Assembly: GCF_902498185.1 (NCBI RefSeq)
Contig: NZ_CABVIX010000006.1
Coordinates: 124,001-188,000 of the forward strand
DNA: 64,000 nt
Direction of reading: 5' to 3'
Source: Pseudomonas fluorescens
GTDB lineage: Bacteria > Pseudomonadota > Gammaproteobacteria > Pseudomonadales > Pseudomonadaceae
The position numbers and the translations under genes are program-made. Shown here one piece after another: positions 37,544 to 46,224 of this stretch (position 1 is the stretch's first letter; the number at the start of each line of letters is the position of its first letter). The notes below the pieces were generated by a model, which was given only the letters and a program-made list of their open reading frames with translations, searched no databases and was not told the DNA's origin.

Positions 37544-37585
37544 AGTCCGATGACCGCAGTCCGATGACAGCAGTCCGATGACATC
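37544..37585 (+). repeat. Three 14-base tandem repeats
   Basis: AGTCCGATGACCGC, AGTCCGATGACAGC and AGTCCGATGACATC follow head to tail about 75 bases upstream of the MHS permease gene. They differ only in the last three bases. Confidence 0.75.
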
Positions 37586-37658
37586 AGCCCCAGGGCCAGG
37601 GTGCGGCAGAAAGAGGTAGTGGGGTACTCCGGCCTACAAGAACAAGACGGAGAAGACA

Positions 37659-39335
37659 ATGGCGGCAATCGACAGTACAACCACGGGCCGCGCGCCCAAC
37701 CGAGGGATAACCAAGGAGGAGCGCAAGGTCATCTTTGCCTCGTCCTTGGGCACCGTGTTCGAGTGGTACGACTTCTATCTGTACGGCTCACTCGCCGCCA
37801 TCATCGCGAAGCACTTCTTCGCCGGGGTCAACGAGACCACCTCCTTCATCTTCGCCTTGCTGGCGTTCGCCGCAGGCTTTGCCGTGCGCCCCTTCGGGGC
37901 CATCGTGTTCGGGCGCCTGGGCGACATGATCGGACGCAAGTACACCTTCCTCATCACCATCGTCATCATGGGTATCTCCACCGCCGTGGTGGGCCTGCTG
38001 CCCAGCTACGCCACCATCGGCGTGGCGGCGCCGATCATTCTGATCACCCTGCGCCTGCTGCAGGGCCTGGCCTTGGGTGGCGAGTACGGCGGGGCGGCGA
38101 CCTATGTGGCCGAGCACGCGCCGCCCGGCAGGCGCGGCTTCTTCACTTCGTGGATCCAGACCACCGCGACCTTGGGCCTGTTCCTCTCCTTGCTGGTGAT
38201 CCTTGCCTGCCGCACGATCCTTGGCACCGAGGCCTTCGAGGCCTGGGGCTGGCGGATACCGTTCCTGCTATCGATCCTCTTGCTGATCGTCTCTGTGTAC
38301 ATCCGGCTGCAGCTCAGCGAGTCGCCGGTGTTCCAGAAGATGAAGGCGGAAGGCAAGGCGTCCAAGGCGCCGCTGACCGAATCCTTCGCCCGCTGGGACA
38401 ACCTCAAGGTGGTGATCATGTCGCTGCTCGGCGGCACCGCCGGCCAGGCCGTGGTCTGGTACACCGGGCAGTTCTACGCGCTGTTCTTCCTGCTGCAGAC
38501 CCTGAAGATCGATCCACAGACCGCCAACCTGCTGATCGCCGGCTCGCTGCTCATCGGCACGCCGTTCTTCATCCTGTTTGGCAGCCTGTCGGACCGTATC
38601 GGCCGCAAGGGCATCATCATGGCCGGCTGTATCCTCGCGGCGCTCACCTACTTCCCGATCTTCAAGGCGCTGACCGAGTACGGCAACCCGGACGTGTTCG
38701 CCGCCCAGGCGCAGAATCCGGTGAAAGTGGTCGCCGACCCAGACCAGTGCTCGTTCCAGTTCGACCCGGTGGGCAAGGCCAGATTCACCAGTTCCTGCGA
38801 CCTGGCCAAGACCGTGCTCGCCAAGCGCGCCATCCCCTACGAGAACGTGAAAGCCGAGCCCGGCAGCGTCGCCCAGGTGCGCATCGGCGACAAGGTGATT
38901 ACCAGCTTTGACGGCACTGCCATGCCTGCGGCCGACTTCAAGACTCGCAACGACGCCTTTGTCGCCACCCTGGGCACTGCCCTCAAGGACGCCGGCTATC
39001 CCGAGAAGGCCGATCCGACCAAGACCAACTACCCCATGGTGCTGCTGCTCCTGACCGTCCTGGTGATCTACGTCACCATGGTCTACGGCCCCATCGCCGC
39101 CTGGTTGGTCGAACTGTTCCCCACCCGCATCCGCTACACCTCAATGTCGCTGCCGTATCACATCGGCAACGGCTGGTTTGGTGGATTCCTGCCGACAGTG
39201 GCGTTCGCCATGGTCGCGGCGACCGGGGATATCTACTACGGCCTGTGGTACCCGATCGTCATCGCAGTGATGACGGCGGTCCTGGGGACGTTCTTCCTGC
39301 CGGAGACCAAGGACCGGAATATCACGGATGACTGA
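37659..39335 (+). CDS. MHS-family MFS transporter with large soluble insertion
   Basis: A 558-residue, twelve-helix permease of the metabolite/H+ symporter family. Helix 1 reads FEWYDFYLYGSLAA, the 2-3 loop FGRLGDMIGRKYTFL and the 8-9 loop DRIGRKGII. About 120 residues (roughly 338-455), soluble and with two cysteines, are inserted before helix 9, making it longer than typical 430-residue members. The substrate is unknown. The start ATGGCGGCA follows GGAGAAG. A hairpin follows the stop. Confidence 0.87.
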   Translation: MAAIDSTTTGRAPNRGITKEERKVIFASSLGTVFEWYDFYLYGSLAAIIAKHFFAGVNETTSFIFALLAFAAGFAVRPFGAIVFGRLGDMIGRKYTFLITIVIMGISTAVVGLLPSYATIGVAAPIILITLRLLQGLALGGEYGGAATYVAEHAPPGRRGFFTSWIQTTATLGLFLSLLVILACRTILGTEAFEAWGWRIPFLLSILLLIVSVYIRLQLSESPVFQKMKAEGKASKAPLTESFARWDNLKVVIMSLLGGTAGQAVVWYTGQFYALFFLLQTLKIDPQTANLLIAGSLLIGTPFFILFGSLSDRIGRKGIIMAGCILAALTYFPIFKALTEYGNPDVFAAQAQNPVKVVADPDQCSFQFDPVGKARFTSSCDLAKTVLAKRAIPYENVKAEPGSVAQVRIGDKVITSFDGTAMPAADFKTRNDAFVATLGTALKDAGYPEKADPTKTNYPMVLLLLTVLVIYVTMVYGPIAAWLVELFPTRIRYTSMSLPYHIGNGWFGGFLPTVAFAMVAATGDIYYGLWYPIVIAVMTAVLGTFFLPETKDRNITDD

Positions 39336-39342
39336 TGCCCAG

Positions 39343-39374
39343 TCGCCCTCTCCTGTTTTTTTGGGGGAGGGCGA
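39343..39374 (+). terminator. Hairpin after MHS permease
   Basis: TCGCCCTCTCC and GGGGGAGGGCGA pair around a T-rich loop eight bases after the stop. There is no T-run after the stem. Confidence 0.5.
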
Positions 39375-39581
39375 TCCTCACTGTGCTTGTCCACGGCCTC
39401 GCGAGGTCATGAACCTGACAAGGGCGAATCCACCGCCTGACTCGGAACAAGGACCTCGGGGATCAGGGTATCTCTAGTCTGGAATTTTTTCTCAAGCCAC
39501 TGCATCCAGAATCCCCTCTGGCGGGTAGTACAGGTAGCAGCCATGACGCTGCCAAGCCGATTACCTTCTGGAGAGAGTTGC

Positions 39582-40109
39582 ATGAACGCCAAACGAGTCC
39601 TCTGCATTGCCGCCACCTGCCTGGCGGTCGCCGTTCCCGCAGCATATGCTCAGTCCAGCGTGCCCGAGAGCATCAAGGTGCCCGACGGCCACAAGGTCGC
39701 GCTCGAGACCGTGGGCGTGGGGGAGATCACCTACGAGTGCCGCGACAAGGCCGCAGCGGCCGGGCAGACCGAATGGGTCTTCGTCGGACCCAAGGCGGTG
39801 CTCAACGACCGCGACGGCAAGCAGGTCGGCGACTACTTCGGCCCGCCCGCCACCTGGCAGGCCAAGGACGGCTCGAAGATCACTGGCACGCAGCTGGCGG
39901 TCGCCCCGTCGTCCGCTGGCAACATTCCGTTCCAGCTGGTCAAGGCCAATCCCGCCGAAGGCAAGGGCGCCATGAACGGCGTCAGCTACATCCAGCGCGT
40001 CGCCACCCGAGGTGGCGTTGCGCCTGCGAGCGGTTGCAGCACTGCGGACAAAGGCAAGCAGCAGGTCGTCAAGTATCAGGCCGACTATATCTTCTGGGCT
40101 GCCCAGTAA
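39582..40109 (+). CDS. DUF3455 exported protein
   Basis: A 175-residue protein with a clear signal peptide (MNAKRVLCIAATCLAVAVPA, cut near AYA-QSS). The mature part has the DUF3455 pattern: VGVGEITYECR, a WVFVGPKAVL stretch and a C-terminal KYQADYIFWA. Function is unknown. The ATG at 39582 has GGAGAGAG upstream; an earlier in-frame ATG is rejected because it would bury the signal peptide. A sigma/anti-sigma pair follows, an association also seen in other proteobacteria. Confidence 0.85.
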   Translation: MNAKRVLCIAATCLAVAVPAAYAQSSVPESIKVPDGHKVALETVGVGEITYECRDKAAAAGQTEWVFVGPKAVLNDRDGKQVGDYFGPPATWQAKDGSKITGTQLAVAPSSAGNIPFQLVKANPAEGKGAMNGVSYIQRVATRGGVAPASGCSTADKGKQQVVKYQADYIFWAAQ

Positions 40110-40177
40110 GTTCCCAGCGAGGGCGGCGTAGCTGGTCTACGCTGCCTCCACGCATCCATTGCCCAAGACCCACGCCT

Positions 40178-40717
40178 TTGAGCCTGCCCGTAGACTGTTT
40201 TGACCACCACGCCTGCCTGCTCGCCTGCGCCCGCGGCGAGCGGCCGGCCCTGCGTGACTTGTACGAGCAGGAGAGCGCGCGCCTGCTGGGCGTCGCCCGG
40301 CGTATCGCCCGTGACGATGCCCTGGCGCAGGACATCGTGCACGATGCGTTCATCAAGATCTGGAGCGGCGCGAGCAGCTTCGACCCCGCGCGCGGTTCGG
40401 CTCGGGGCTGGATCTACAGCGTGACCCGGCATCTTGCGCTCAACTACGTGCGCAACAGCGCAAGGGAGGTGCCGGTGGGCGAGCACGATGAAGTCGTGGA
40501 CCTCGAACAGGAAAGCCCATTCGAGTTCAGCGCACGTTCCGACCGCGTGTTCCTGTGTCTTGAACAACTGGAACCGGCGCGGCGCAGCTGCATCGTCCAC
40601 GCCTACGTTGATGGGTATACCCACGCGCAGATCTCCCGGAAACTGGGTACGCCCCTGGGCACCGTCAAGGCATGGATCAAGCGCAGCCTGGTGGCGTTGC
40701 GGGAGTGCATGGGATGA
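40178..40717 (+). CDS. ECF-type RNA polymerase sigma factor
   Basis: A 179-residue sigma70-family protein with region 2 (about residues 25-90; ALAQDIVHDAFIKIW, ARGWIYSVTRHLALNYVR) and region 4 (about 120-175; RRSCIVHAYVDGYTHAQISRKLGTPLGTVKAWIKRSL). There is no ATG near the expected N-terminus. TTG at 40178 is the best candidate, although its ribosome-binding site is poor. The stop overlaps the next start as ATGA. It should be held by the anti-sigma factor encoded next. Confidence 0.88.
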   Translation: MSLPVDCFDHHACLLACARGERPALRDLYEQESARLLGVARRIARDDALAQDIVHDAFIKIWSGASSFDPARGSARGWIYSVTRHLALNYVRNSAREVPVGEHDEVVDLEQESPFEFSARSDRVFLCLEQLEPARRSCIVHAYVDGYTHAQISRKLGTPLGTVKAWIKRSLVALRECMG

Positions 40718-41433
40718 CGACGCAAGCAGGGCCTGAAAGCCCCGATGATATCGACGCATTGGCCGGTGAGTATGTACTGGGCACCTTGCCGCTCGAGCAG
40801 CGTCGCGAGGTGCGGCGACGCCTCGGCAGCGATACGCGCCTGCGCGCTGCGGTGGACGCTTGGGAGCAGCGCCTGCTGGGGTTGACCGAACTCGCCGAAC
40901 CGCAGACACCGCCCCCGAGGTTGTGGCAGCGTATCGAACGGAGCCTGGGCGAGCACCAGGCGCTAGACCGCCCGGCCCCCACGCAGGCATCATCATGGTG
41001 GAACCCCCTCGCCCTATGGCGCTACCTCGCCGGAGCAGGGCTGCTCGCCAGCGTGGTGCTGGGCGCGCTGCTGCTCACCCGCACGACCCCGCCGACCAGC
41101 TACCTCGTCGTCCTCGTGGGCCCCCAGGACCAGGCCCCCGGGTGGGTGATCCAGACCAGCGACGCTCGGCAGATCCAGCTCATCCCCCTCGGCGTCGCCC
41201 AAGTCCCCACCGACAAGGCCCTCGAATTCTGGACCAAAGGCGAGGGCTGGCAAGGCCCCGTGTCCCTCGGCCTGGTCAAGCCCGGCCACACCGTCACGCT
41301 CGACCTCGACAAACTGCCCCCACTGGAGCCAAACCAGTTGTTCGAGCTGACCCTGGAAAATGCGAACGGCTCGCCAACAGGACGGCCGACTGGCCCGATC
41401 CAGTTTATTGGCCGCGCGGTAAAAGTCATCTGA
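40714..41433 (+). CDS. Anti-sigma factor (RskA-type)
   Basis: A 239-residue membrane protein. The N-terminal anti-sigma domain (DDIDALAGEYVLGTLP, about 11-26) is followed by one helix (YLAGAGLLASVVLGALLL, about 106-123) and a C-terminal RskA/anti-sigma-K domain (GWVIQTSDARQIQLIPLG to the end). It starts inside the sigma gene's stop (ATGA overlap), so expression is coupled. A decayed copy of its last 130 bases lies 185 bases downstream. Confidence 0.88.
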   Translation: MTTQAGPESPDDIDALAGEYVLGTLPLEQRREVRRRLGSDTRLRAAVDAWEQRLLGLTELAEPQTPPPRLWQRIERSLGEHQALDRPAPTQASSWWNPLALWRYLAGAGLLASVVLGALLLTRTTPPTSYLVVLVGPQDQAPGWVIQTSDARQIQLIPLGVAQVPTDKALEFWTKGEGWQGPVSLGLVKPGHTVTLDLDKLPPLEPNQLFELTLENANGSPTGRPTGPIQFIGRAVKVI

Positions 41434-41957
41434 AATTGCGCCGGCCAGGCTGACAACATTCCGCTAGCCGGGACTGTACATGTGGTACTGGCTTGTCCTG
41501 CGACGGCCGCGCAGCAGCCACTAGAGCATGCAGCGCCGTGTAGCGGGATAAATGCTCACTAGCTGAATCCCCGGGGCTGCTCCGCGCGGCCCATCGCCGG
41601 AGGAGCGCGGCCAAGCCCTCAGCCTCGACAAACTAACCCGCTGGAGCCAAGCCAGCTGTTCGAGCGTACCCTGTAAAGCCCAATAGCTCGCCATCCAGAT
41701 GACTTACGGACCCACTTCAGTTCATAGATCGCGCAGTGAAGGTCTCCAAAGCATCGCTGCCACCACGCCGCTGGCCATAAGCAATTTGTTCAATCGAAAG
41801 ATGATGTTTATTGTGTTTATAAAGTGCTTCATCATTTCCTACAAATTCTCAAATGAATGTTTATTGAAGGTGGTTGGTAATGCTTGGAAACAAATACCTA
41901 GAGCCCTGTTTTAGAGCGGCGCCCGGTACGATAGAGCCATGGCCAGAATAATGCCGT
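41434..41957. other. Gene-free stretch: REP-like remnant, duplicated tail, AT-rich segment
   Basis: Three parts can be told apart: a GC-rich segment with a degenerate REP-like hairpin near 41570-41600 (GGGGCTGC and CGCGCGGCCCATCGCCGG), the decayed duplicate at 41618-41747, and an AT-rich part from about 41780 with no open frame of note. Confidence 0.5.
41618..41747 (+). pseudogene. Decayed duplicate of the anti-sigma gene's 3' end
   Basis: The stretch aligns with 41299-41430 at the end of the anti-sigma gene. Shared blocks include CCTCGACAAACT, CTGGAGCCAA and CTGTTCGAGC, then GCTCGCCA and finally CAGTT-CAT-GATCGCGCAGTGAA against CAGTTTATTGGCCGCGCGGTAAA. The frame is broken by a TAA and small indels. 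It marks a duplication or an insertion scar in which the second copy is no longer selected. Confidence 0.75.
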
Positions 41958-42266
41958 ATGGAAAAATGCGACCTGTCGCTTTATTCAAGTGAAGGCCAGG
42001 TATATGACGCGGTCATGTGCAATCCGTCCTTGCATCATCTAGACCCCGTCGATGATTTTGAAGCGGTGAAGCACTTTCTTGGTGAAGCGGCAAGATCGTT
42101 AAAAGACGATAGGGTCATCCTGATCAGTACCATTACTCATAATCAGTTGGAAGACGGCGTCTGGTGGGGAAGGTTAATTGAAAAATCGGTTGATCGCATG
42201 AAGCCGCGATGTATCGAACAGATCGGCCAGTTCCCCTACTATGTGATCAAAAAGATCGAGGAGTAA
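41958..42266 (+). pseudogene. C-terminal fragment of a SAM-dependent methyltransferase
   Basis: A 102-residue reading with a class I methyltransferase tail: YDAVMCNPSLHHLD corresponds to the motif II/post-II region and FLGEAARSLKDDRVILIST to motif III. The SAM-binding glycine-rich motif I that should precede it is absent, and upstream sequence shows no alternative start, so it is probably a truncated gene. Base composition is more AT-rich than its neighbours, suggesting transfer. The SDR gene follows seven bases later. Confidence 0.6.
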
Positions 42267-42273
42267 GCAAATC

Positions 42274-43020
42274 ATGTCCAAAGTCCTGCTGATCACTGGA
42301 GGCAGTCGCGGAATTGGCGCCGCGAGTGCGTGGCTGGCAGTAGAGCAAGGTTACGCGGTGTGTATAAATTACCTGCACAACGCCGATGCCGCCAATGCGC
42401 TGTGCGAGCAGCTCGAAGCGCGCGGCGGCAAAGCTATTGCGGTTCAGGCCGATGTGAGTGTCGAGCGCGAAGTCGAGCGGTTGTTCCTGGAAGTAGATGA
42501 GCGCTTGGGGCGACTCACAGCGCTGGTCAACAGCGCCGGCACGGTGGGCCAGGCGAGCCGGCTGGAAAGCATGGACTGGCAACGGATCAGTCGAGTCTTT
42601 GCCACCAATGTGTTTGGCACTGTGCTGTGTTGCAAGCATGCGACCTTGCGTATGTCGAACAAATACGGGGGAGCGGGTGGCTCGATTGTCAATGTGTCGT
42701 CGGCCGCTTCCCGTCTGGGTTCAGCGGGTGAGTACGTAGACTATGCGGCCTCAAAAGGCGCAGTGGACAGCTTGACCATCGGCCTGGCCAAGGAAGTGGC
42801 GCCCGATGGCATCCGAGTCAACGCCGTAAGGCCCGGTTTCATTCGCACCGATTTTCACGCCTTGAGCGGTGATCCAGACCGGGTCGAGAAACTCAAGTCT
42901 CGCTTGCCCATGGGGCGTGGCGGCGAACCGGAAGAGGTGGCTGCCGCTATTTTGTGGTTGCTTTGCGAACAGTCTTCTTACATTACCGACAGTTTCATCG
43001 ATCTGGCAGGAGGGCTGTAA
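42274..43020 (+). CDS. SDR-family oxidoreductase
   Basis: A 248-residue classical short-chain dehydrogenase. The Rossmann motif TGGSRGIG is at residues 8-15, NSAG near 88, the catalytic Ser in NVSSAASR near 140 and YAASK near 159. The basic residue in the first loop (GSRGIG) suggests NADP(H). It is similar to glucose-1-dehydrogenase/YgfF-like and acyl-ACP reductase-like SDRs; the substrate is not determined. A strong ribosome-binding site is absent, and the gene may depend on the short fragment before it. Confidence 0.85.
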   Translation: MSKVLLITGGSRGIGAASAWLAVEQGYAVCINYLHNADAANALCEQLEARGGKAIAVQADVSVEREVERLFLEVDERLGRLTALVNSAGTVGQASRLESMDWQRISRVFATNVFGTVLCCKHATLRMSNKYGGAGGSIVNVSSAASRLGSAGEYVDYAASKGAVDSLTIGLAKEVAPDGIRVNAVRPGFIRTDFHALSGDPDRVEKLKSRLPMGRGGEPEEVAAAILWLLCEQSSYITDSFIDLAGGL

Positions 43021-43413
43021 TCCACCCGCCGTAGCAATGCCTCACGAGTGCAGATAGTCCGTCCTTATGGAATGACCCTTTAAAGGAGCACAACAATGAA
43101 AAAGACAACAACGTTGAAGTCATTGATTCAGGGGAGCAACACGCCAGGTTGCCTTGCAGCAAGGCGAGGCGCAGGCGCAGTTGTGGGTTGTCCAGATCTA
43201 CCAGCGGGGCGCCAGGCGTCACGCCAGTCGGTGTACTGCTGTCCCAGCTGTACACGCCCTTGGACCAGGCCATAGGCGACCGATTGTGTCGCGCGGAGCA
43301 GGAGACTGATTTGGTTTGCTGATCAATCACAAAGAAAAACAAACTTCCCAAAATAGTTCGCAGCGCCGATGCTGGCTGACACGATCGCTATCTATCCGCT
43401 GGGAGAGCACCGC
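43021..43413. other. Intergenic region with one small unassigned frame
   Basis: The only notable item is a 59-codon frame (43096-43275) preceded by TAAAGGAG at ideal spacing. It begins MKKTTTLKSLIQGSN and then becomes Arg/Cys-rich and unlike a protein domain. It may be the surviving start of a lost gene. Nothing else is recognisable. Confidence 0.4.
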
Positions 43414-44592
43414 ATGAAAGACGTTGTTGTCGTCGCCGCGACCCGTACCGCCATTGGCAGCTTCCAAGGCGCACTGGCCAGCGTGCCCGCTGTCGAACTG
43501 GGGGCGGCCGTGATCAGGCGCCTGCTGGAACAGACCGGCATCGCACCTGGCGAGGTGGACGAGGTAATCCTTGGTCAGGTTCTGACGGCGGGTGCGGGCC
43601 AGAACCCGGCGCGACAAGCCGCTATCAAGGCAGGCCTGCCTTACGCCGTCTCCGCGCTCACTTTGAACAAGGTCTGCGGCTCCGGCCTGAAGGCGGTGCA
43701 CCTGGGCGTTCAGGCGATCCGCTGCGGCGACGCCGAAGTGATCATTGCCGGCGGGCAGGAAAACATGAGCCTGGCACCCTATGTCATGCCCGCTGCGCGC
43801 ACCGGGTTGCGCATGGGGCATGGTCAGTTGGTCGATACCATGATCAGCGATGGCCTATGGGATGCCTTCAATGATTATCACATGGGTATCACGGCCGAGA
43901 ACCTCGCCGCGCAGTACGGCATCAGCCGCCAGGCGCAGGATGCTTTCGCCAGCGAGTCCCAGCGCAAGGCACTGGCTGCCATCGAGTCCGGACGTTTCAA
44001 GGACGAGATCACTCCGATCAGCATTCCCCAACGCAAGGGTGAGCCCGTGATTTTCGACACTGACGAGCAGCCGCGTGCCGGGACCAGTGCCGAGTCGCTT
44101 GGCAAGCTGCGGGCTGCATTCAGCAAGGAGGGCAGCGTGACCGCGGGTAATGCCTCGACGCTGAACGACGGCGCGGCCGCTGTGCTGCTGATGAGCGCGG
44201 ACAAGGCCAAGGTCCTGGGCTTGCCGTTACTTGGCACGATCAAGGCCTATGCCAGCGCGGGTGTGGACCCGGCAGTGATGGGTATCGGTCCGGTGGCCGC
44301 TACCCGTCGGTGCCTGGACAAAGCGGGCTGGCAATTCGATGAGCTGGATCTGGTCGAGGCAAACGAAGCCTTCGCTGCCCAGGCGCTTGCCGTGGGGCAG
44401 GAGCTGCGCTGGGACAGCGGGCGGGTGAACGTCAATGGCGGCGCCATCGCCCTGGGGCATCCAATTGGCGCATCGGGGTGCCGTGTGCTGGTGACGTTAT
44501 TGCACGAGATGAACAGGCGCGATGCACGCAAGGGCCTGGCGACCCTTTGCATTGGTGGCGGCCAGGGCGTGGCGCTGGCTATCGAACGGTGA
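43414..44592 (+). CDS. Acetyl-CoA C-acetyltransferase (thiolase)
   Basis: A 392-residue type II thiolase. The nucleophile Cys is in [14 protein letters not shown] near residue 88. The C-terminal catalytic motifs are [27 protein letters not shown] near 345 and the Cys of LCIGGGQG near 378. It condenses two acetyl-CoA or cleaves acetoacetyl-CoA. The ATG at 43414 has GGGAGAG upstream and gives [15 protein letters not shown]; the longer reading is rejected. With the nearby SDR it could form a beta-ketoacyl-CoA module, which is inference. Confidence 0.94.
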   Translation: MKDVVVVAATRTAIGSFQGALASVPAVELGAAVIRRLLEQTGIAPGEVDEVILGQVLTAGAGQNPARQAAIKAGLPYAVSALTLNKVCGSGLKAVHLGVQAIRCGDAEVIIAGGQENMSLAPYVMPAARTGLRMGHGQLVDTMISDGLWDAFNDYHMGITAENLAAQYGISRQAQDAFASESQRKALAAIESGRFKDEITPISIPQRKGEPVIFDTDEQPRAGTSAESLGKLRAAFSKEGSVTAGNASTLNDGAAAVLLMSADKAKVLGLPLLGTIKAYASAGVDPAVMGIGPVAATRRCLDKAGWQFDELDLVEANEAFAAQALAVGQELRWDSGRVNVNGGAIALGHPIGASGCRVLVTLLHEMNRRDARKGLATLCIGGGQGVALAIER

Positions 44593-44641
44593 TGCACTGC
44601 TGCCAGTGAGAGGGTTTGCACAGGTTGCGATCCATCACAGC

Positions 44642-45013
44642 CTAGCCGCCGCCCGCACCGCCGTTCATGTCGCTGGGACCATTGCTGCCGGTCTCGCCCG
44701 AGGTGCCGGTGCCGTTCATGGTCTTGCCCGGCGAGCGGTCGGTGCCGTCGCCACCGGTGGCGCTGGTGTCATTGCCGCCCTTGCCACCTCGGCTTTCGCC
44801 ACCGCCCTTACCATGACTGGCACGGGTGTCGGAGCCACTGCCGTCGCCAGCGTTGGCGCCTTCCTCAGGAGCATTGGCGTTGCCCGGTACTTGGCCGGTC
44901 GCCGGTGAATTGCTATGCCCGGTACCGTCCATGTCGGTATCGGCCATGGCGATCGGTGTAGCCAGACCCAGGCACAGGGCCAAGGCAAGAGAAGTTCGGA
45001 TGCTGCTGTTCAT
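44642..45013 (-). CDS. Gly/Ser/Thr-rich exported protein A
   Basis: A 123-residue protein with a signal peptide (MNSSIRTSLALALCLGLATP, cut near AMA-DTD). The mature part is almost entirely Gly, Ser, Thr, Asn, Asp and Ala in low-complexity order, ending DMNGGAGGG. No domain is recognised. It is the second of two tandem genes of the same design and is probably exported to periplasm, surface or outside. The start at 45013 gives the clean signal peptide; the longer frame is rejected. Confidence 0.7.
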   Translation of the reverse strand: MNSSIRTSLALALCLGLATPIAMADTDMDGTGHSNSPATGQVPGNANAPEEGANAGDGSGSDTRASHGKGGGESRGGKGGNDTSATGGDGTDRSPGKTMNGTGTSGETGSNGPSDMNGGAGGG

Positions 45014-45097
45014 GAGTTGTCTCCCGCTGGATGCCAGCTGACTCCCAGAGGCGTAGCGCAGGCTCGCCCCTGGGAGCAGGTCAGCATGCATGGCCGA

Positions 45098-45493
45098 TCA
45101 GCTACCGCCGCCACCGCTGCCGCCACTACCACCTGCACCGCCACCTGCGCCACCTGCACCGCCACTGCCGCCTGACCCGTCCATGCCGCCGCTGTTGCCT
45201 GTACCCGCGCCGCCGGTACCCGAGCCTGTACCAGTACCCGCGCCGGTACCGGTGCTGGGACTGGCACCCTCGCCACTATTGCCTGCCGCAGGCCCAGTCC
45301 CGGGTCCGCTGCCAGTGCCGGTCCCACTAGGGCCGCTGTTGGCGCCGTTCATGGTCCCTGTGGAGGTGCTGCTACCGTTATGGGTCTCGTTGGCCGCTCC
45401 AGGTCCGGTGGGATCACTGGCTGCAAAAGTCAGTGGCGCTGCGGCGCCGAGGCACAGGGCAAACGCAAGATGCAGAGGTCTGATCTTCTTCAT
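45098..45493 (-). CDS. Gly/Ser/Thr-rich exported protein B
   Basis: A 131-residue paralogue of the preceding small protein. The signal peptide MKKIRPLHLAFALCLGAAAP ends near TFA-ASD. The mature chain runs through GTGTGSGPGTG-type repeats into a C-terminal GGSGGAGG-type tail. The start is preceded by AAGGAGAT. It lacks charged or aromatic residues over long stretches, so it cannot fold as a normal globular domain. Function is unknown. Confidence 0.7.
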   Translation of the reverse strand: MKKIRPLHLAFALCLGAAAPLTFAASDPTGPGAANETHNGSSTSTGTMNGANSGPSGTGTGSGPGTGPAAGNSGEGASPSTGTGAGTGTGSGTGGAGTGNSGGMDGSGGSGGAGGAGGGAGGSGGSGGGGS

Positions 45494-45672
45494 GGTGGAT
45501 CTCCTTCGTGAGATGAGTCATGCATTAGGCTGCGCTCCCAGACCGTGGGTGCCCTGCGTGCGACAGGCGGTCATCTCTCGGCGCGGCAGTCCTTGGTGCA
45601 AGCGACTGAACCCGTGCCTGCCCGGTCCGTCAAACCTCACGACTGTCCATAAACAGACCAGGCGAGGGTGCC

Positions 45673-46224
45673 ATGAAAATAGGCTGTCTAGGATGGGGGT
45701 CATTGCTCTGGAAACCGGAGCCGCTACGCCTGGCGGGGCCTTGGCGGGAGGATGGCCCCGAGCTCGCCATCGAGTTCTGCAGGGTGGGCGATGGCGGCGA
45801 GCTGGCCACGGCCATCTGCGTCAATGCACCGCCGGTGCCGGTGTTCTGGGCACCGCTTGAAGTGGATGACCTGGCATCGGCCTGTGCAATGTTGAAGGAG
45901 CGTGAGCAGATTCCAGACCACCGCAGCGACGGCATCGGCTCGCTGATCGTCAGCCCCGACGCGACGGGGGCGCTGTGCGAGTGGGCGTTGGCCAGCGGGC
46001 TGGACGCGCTGGTCTGGACTGCCTTGCCACCACGCTTCGACGATATTGAAAATCGCGTGCCGAGCGAGCGTGAGGTGCTGGGCTATCTGGGCAGCCTGCA
46101 GGGTGAAACGCTGGAGCATGCCAGGCGCTATATAGAACAGGTGCCCCTGCAGATACAGACGCCGTATCGGGCCGCAATTGCCCGTTCCTTGGGCTGGGAA
46201 CGCGGGAGAGGTACGGCGACATGA
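45673..46224 (+). CDS. Hypothetical protein, GGCT-like fold suggested
   Basis: A 183-residue soluble protein. It opens MKIGCLGWGSLLWKPEPL; the GWGSLLW segment recalls the YGSL substrate loop of gamma-glutamylcyclotransferase-like proteins, but the rest is not diagnostic. The start codon is preceded by GAGGGTGCC. Its stop overlaps the next start (ATGA), so it is coupled to the HhH protein gene. Function is not assigned. Confidence 0.65.
   Translation: MKIGCLGWGSLLWKPEPLRLAGPWREDGPELAIEFCRVGDGGELATAICVNAPPVPVFWAPLEVDDLASACAMLKEREQIPDHRSDGIGSLIVSPDATGALCEWALASGLDALVWTALPPRFDDIENRVPSEREVLGYLGSLQGETLEHARRYIEQVPLQIQTPYRAAIARSLGWERGRGTAT

Larger units (their letters stand above)
37175..37658. other. 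Gene-free stretch with inverted and tandem repeats
   Basis: It holds a near-perfect inverted repeat of 19-base arms (37217-37263), a weak REP-like patch (about 37320-37375, containing GGCACAAGGCCGCTCC), and three tandem copies of a 14-base unit AGTCCGATGAC-N3 (37544-37585). No convincing gene is seen. Confidence 0.5.
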
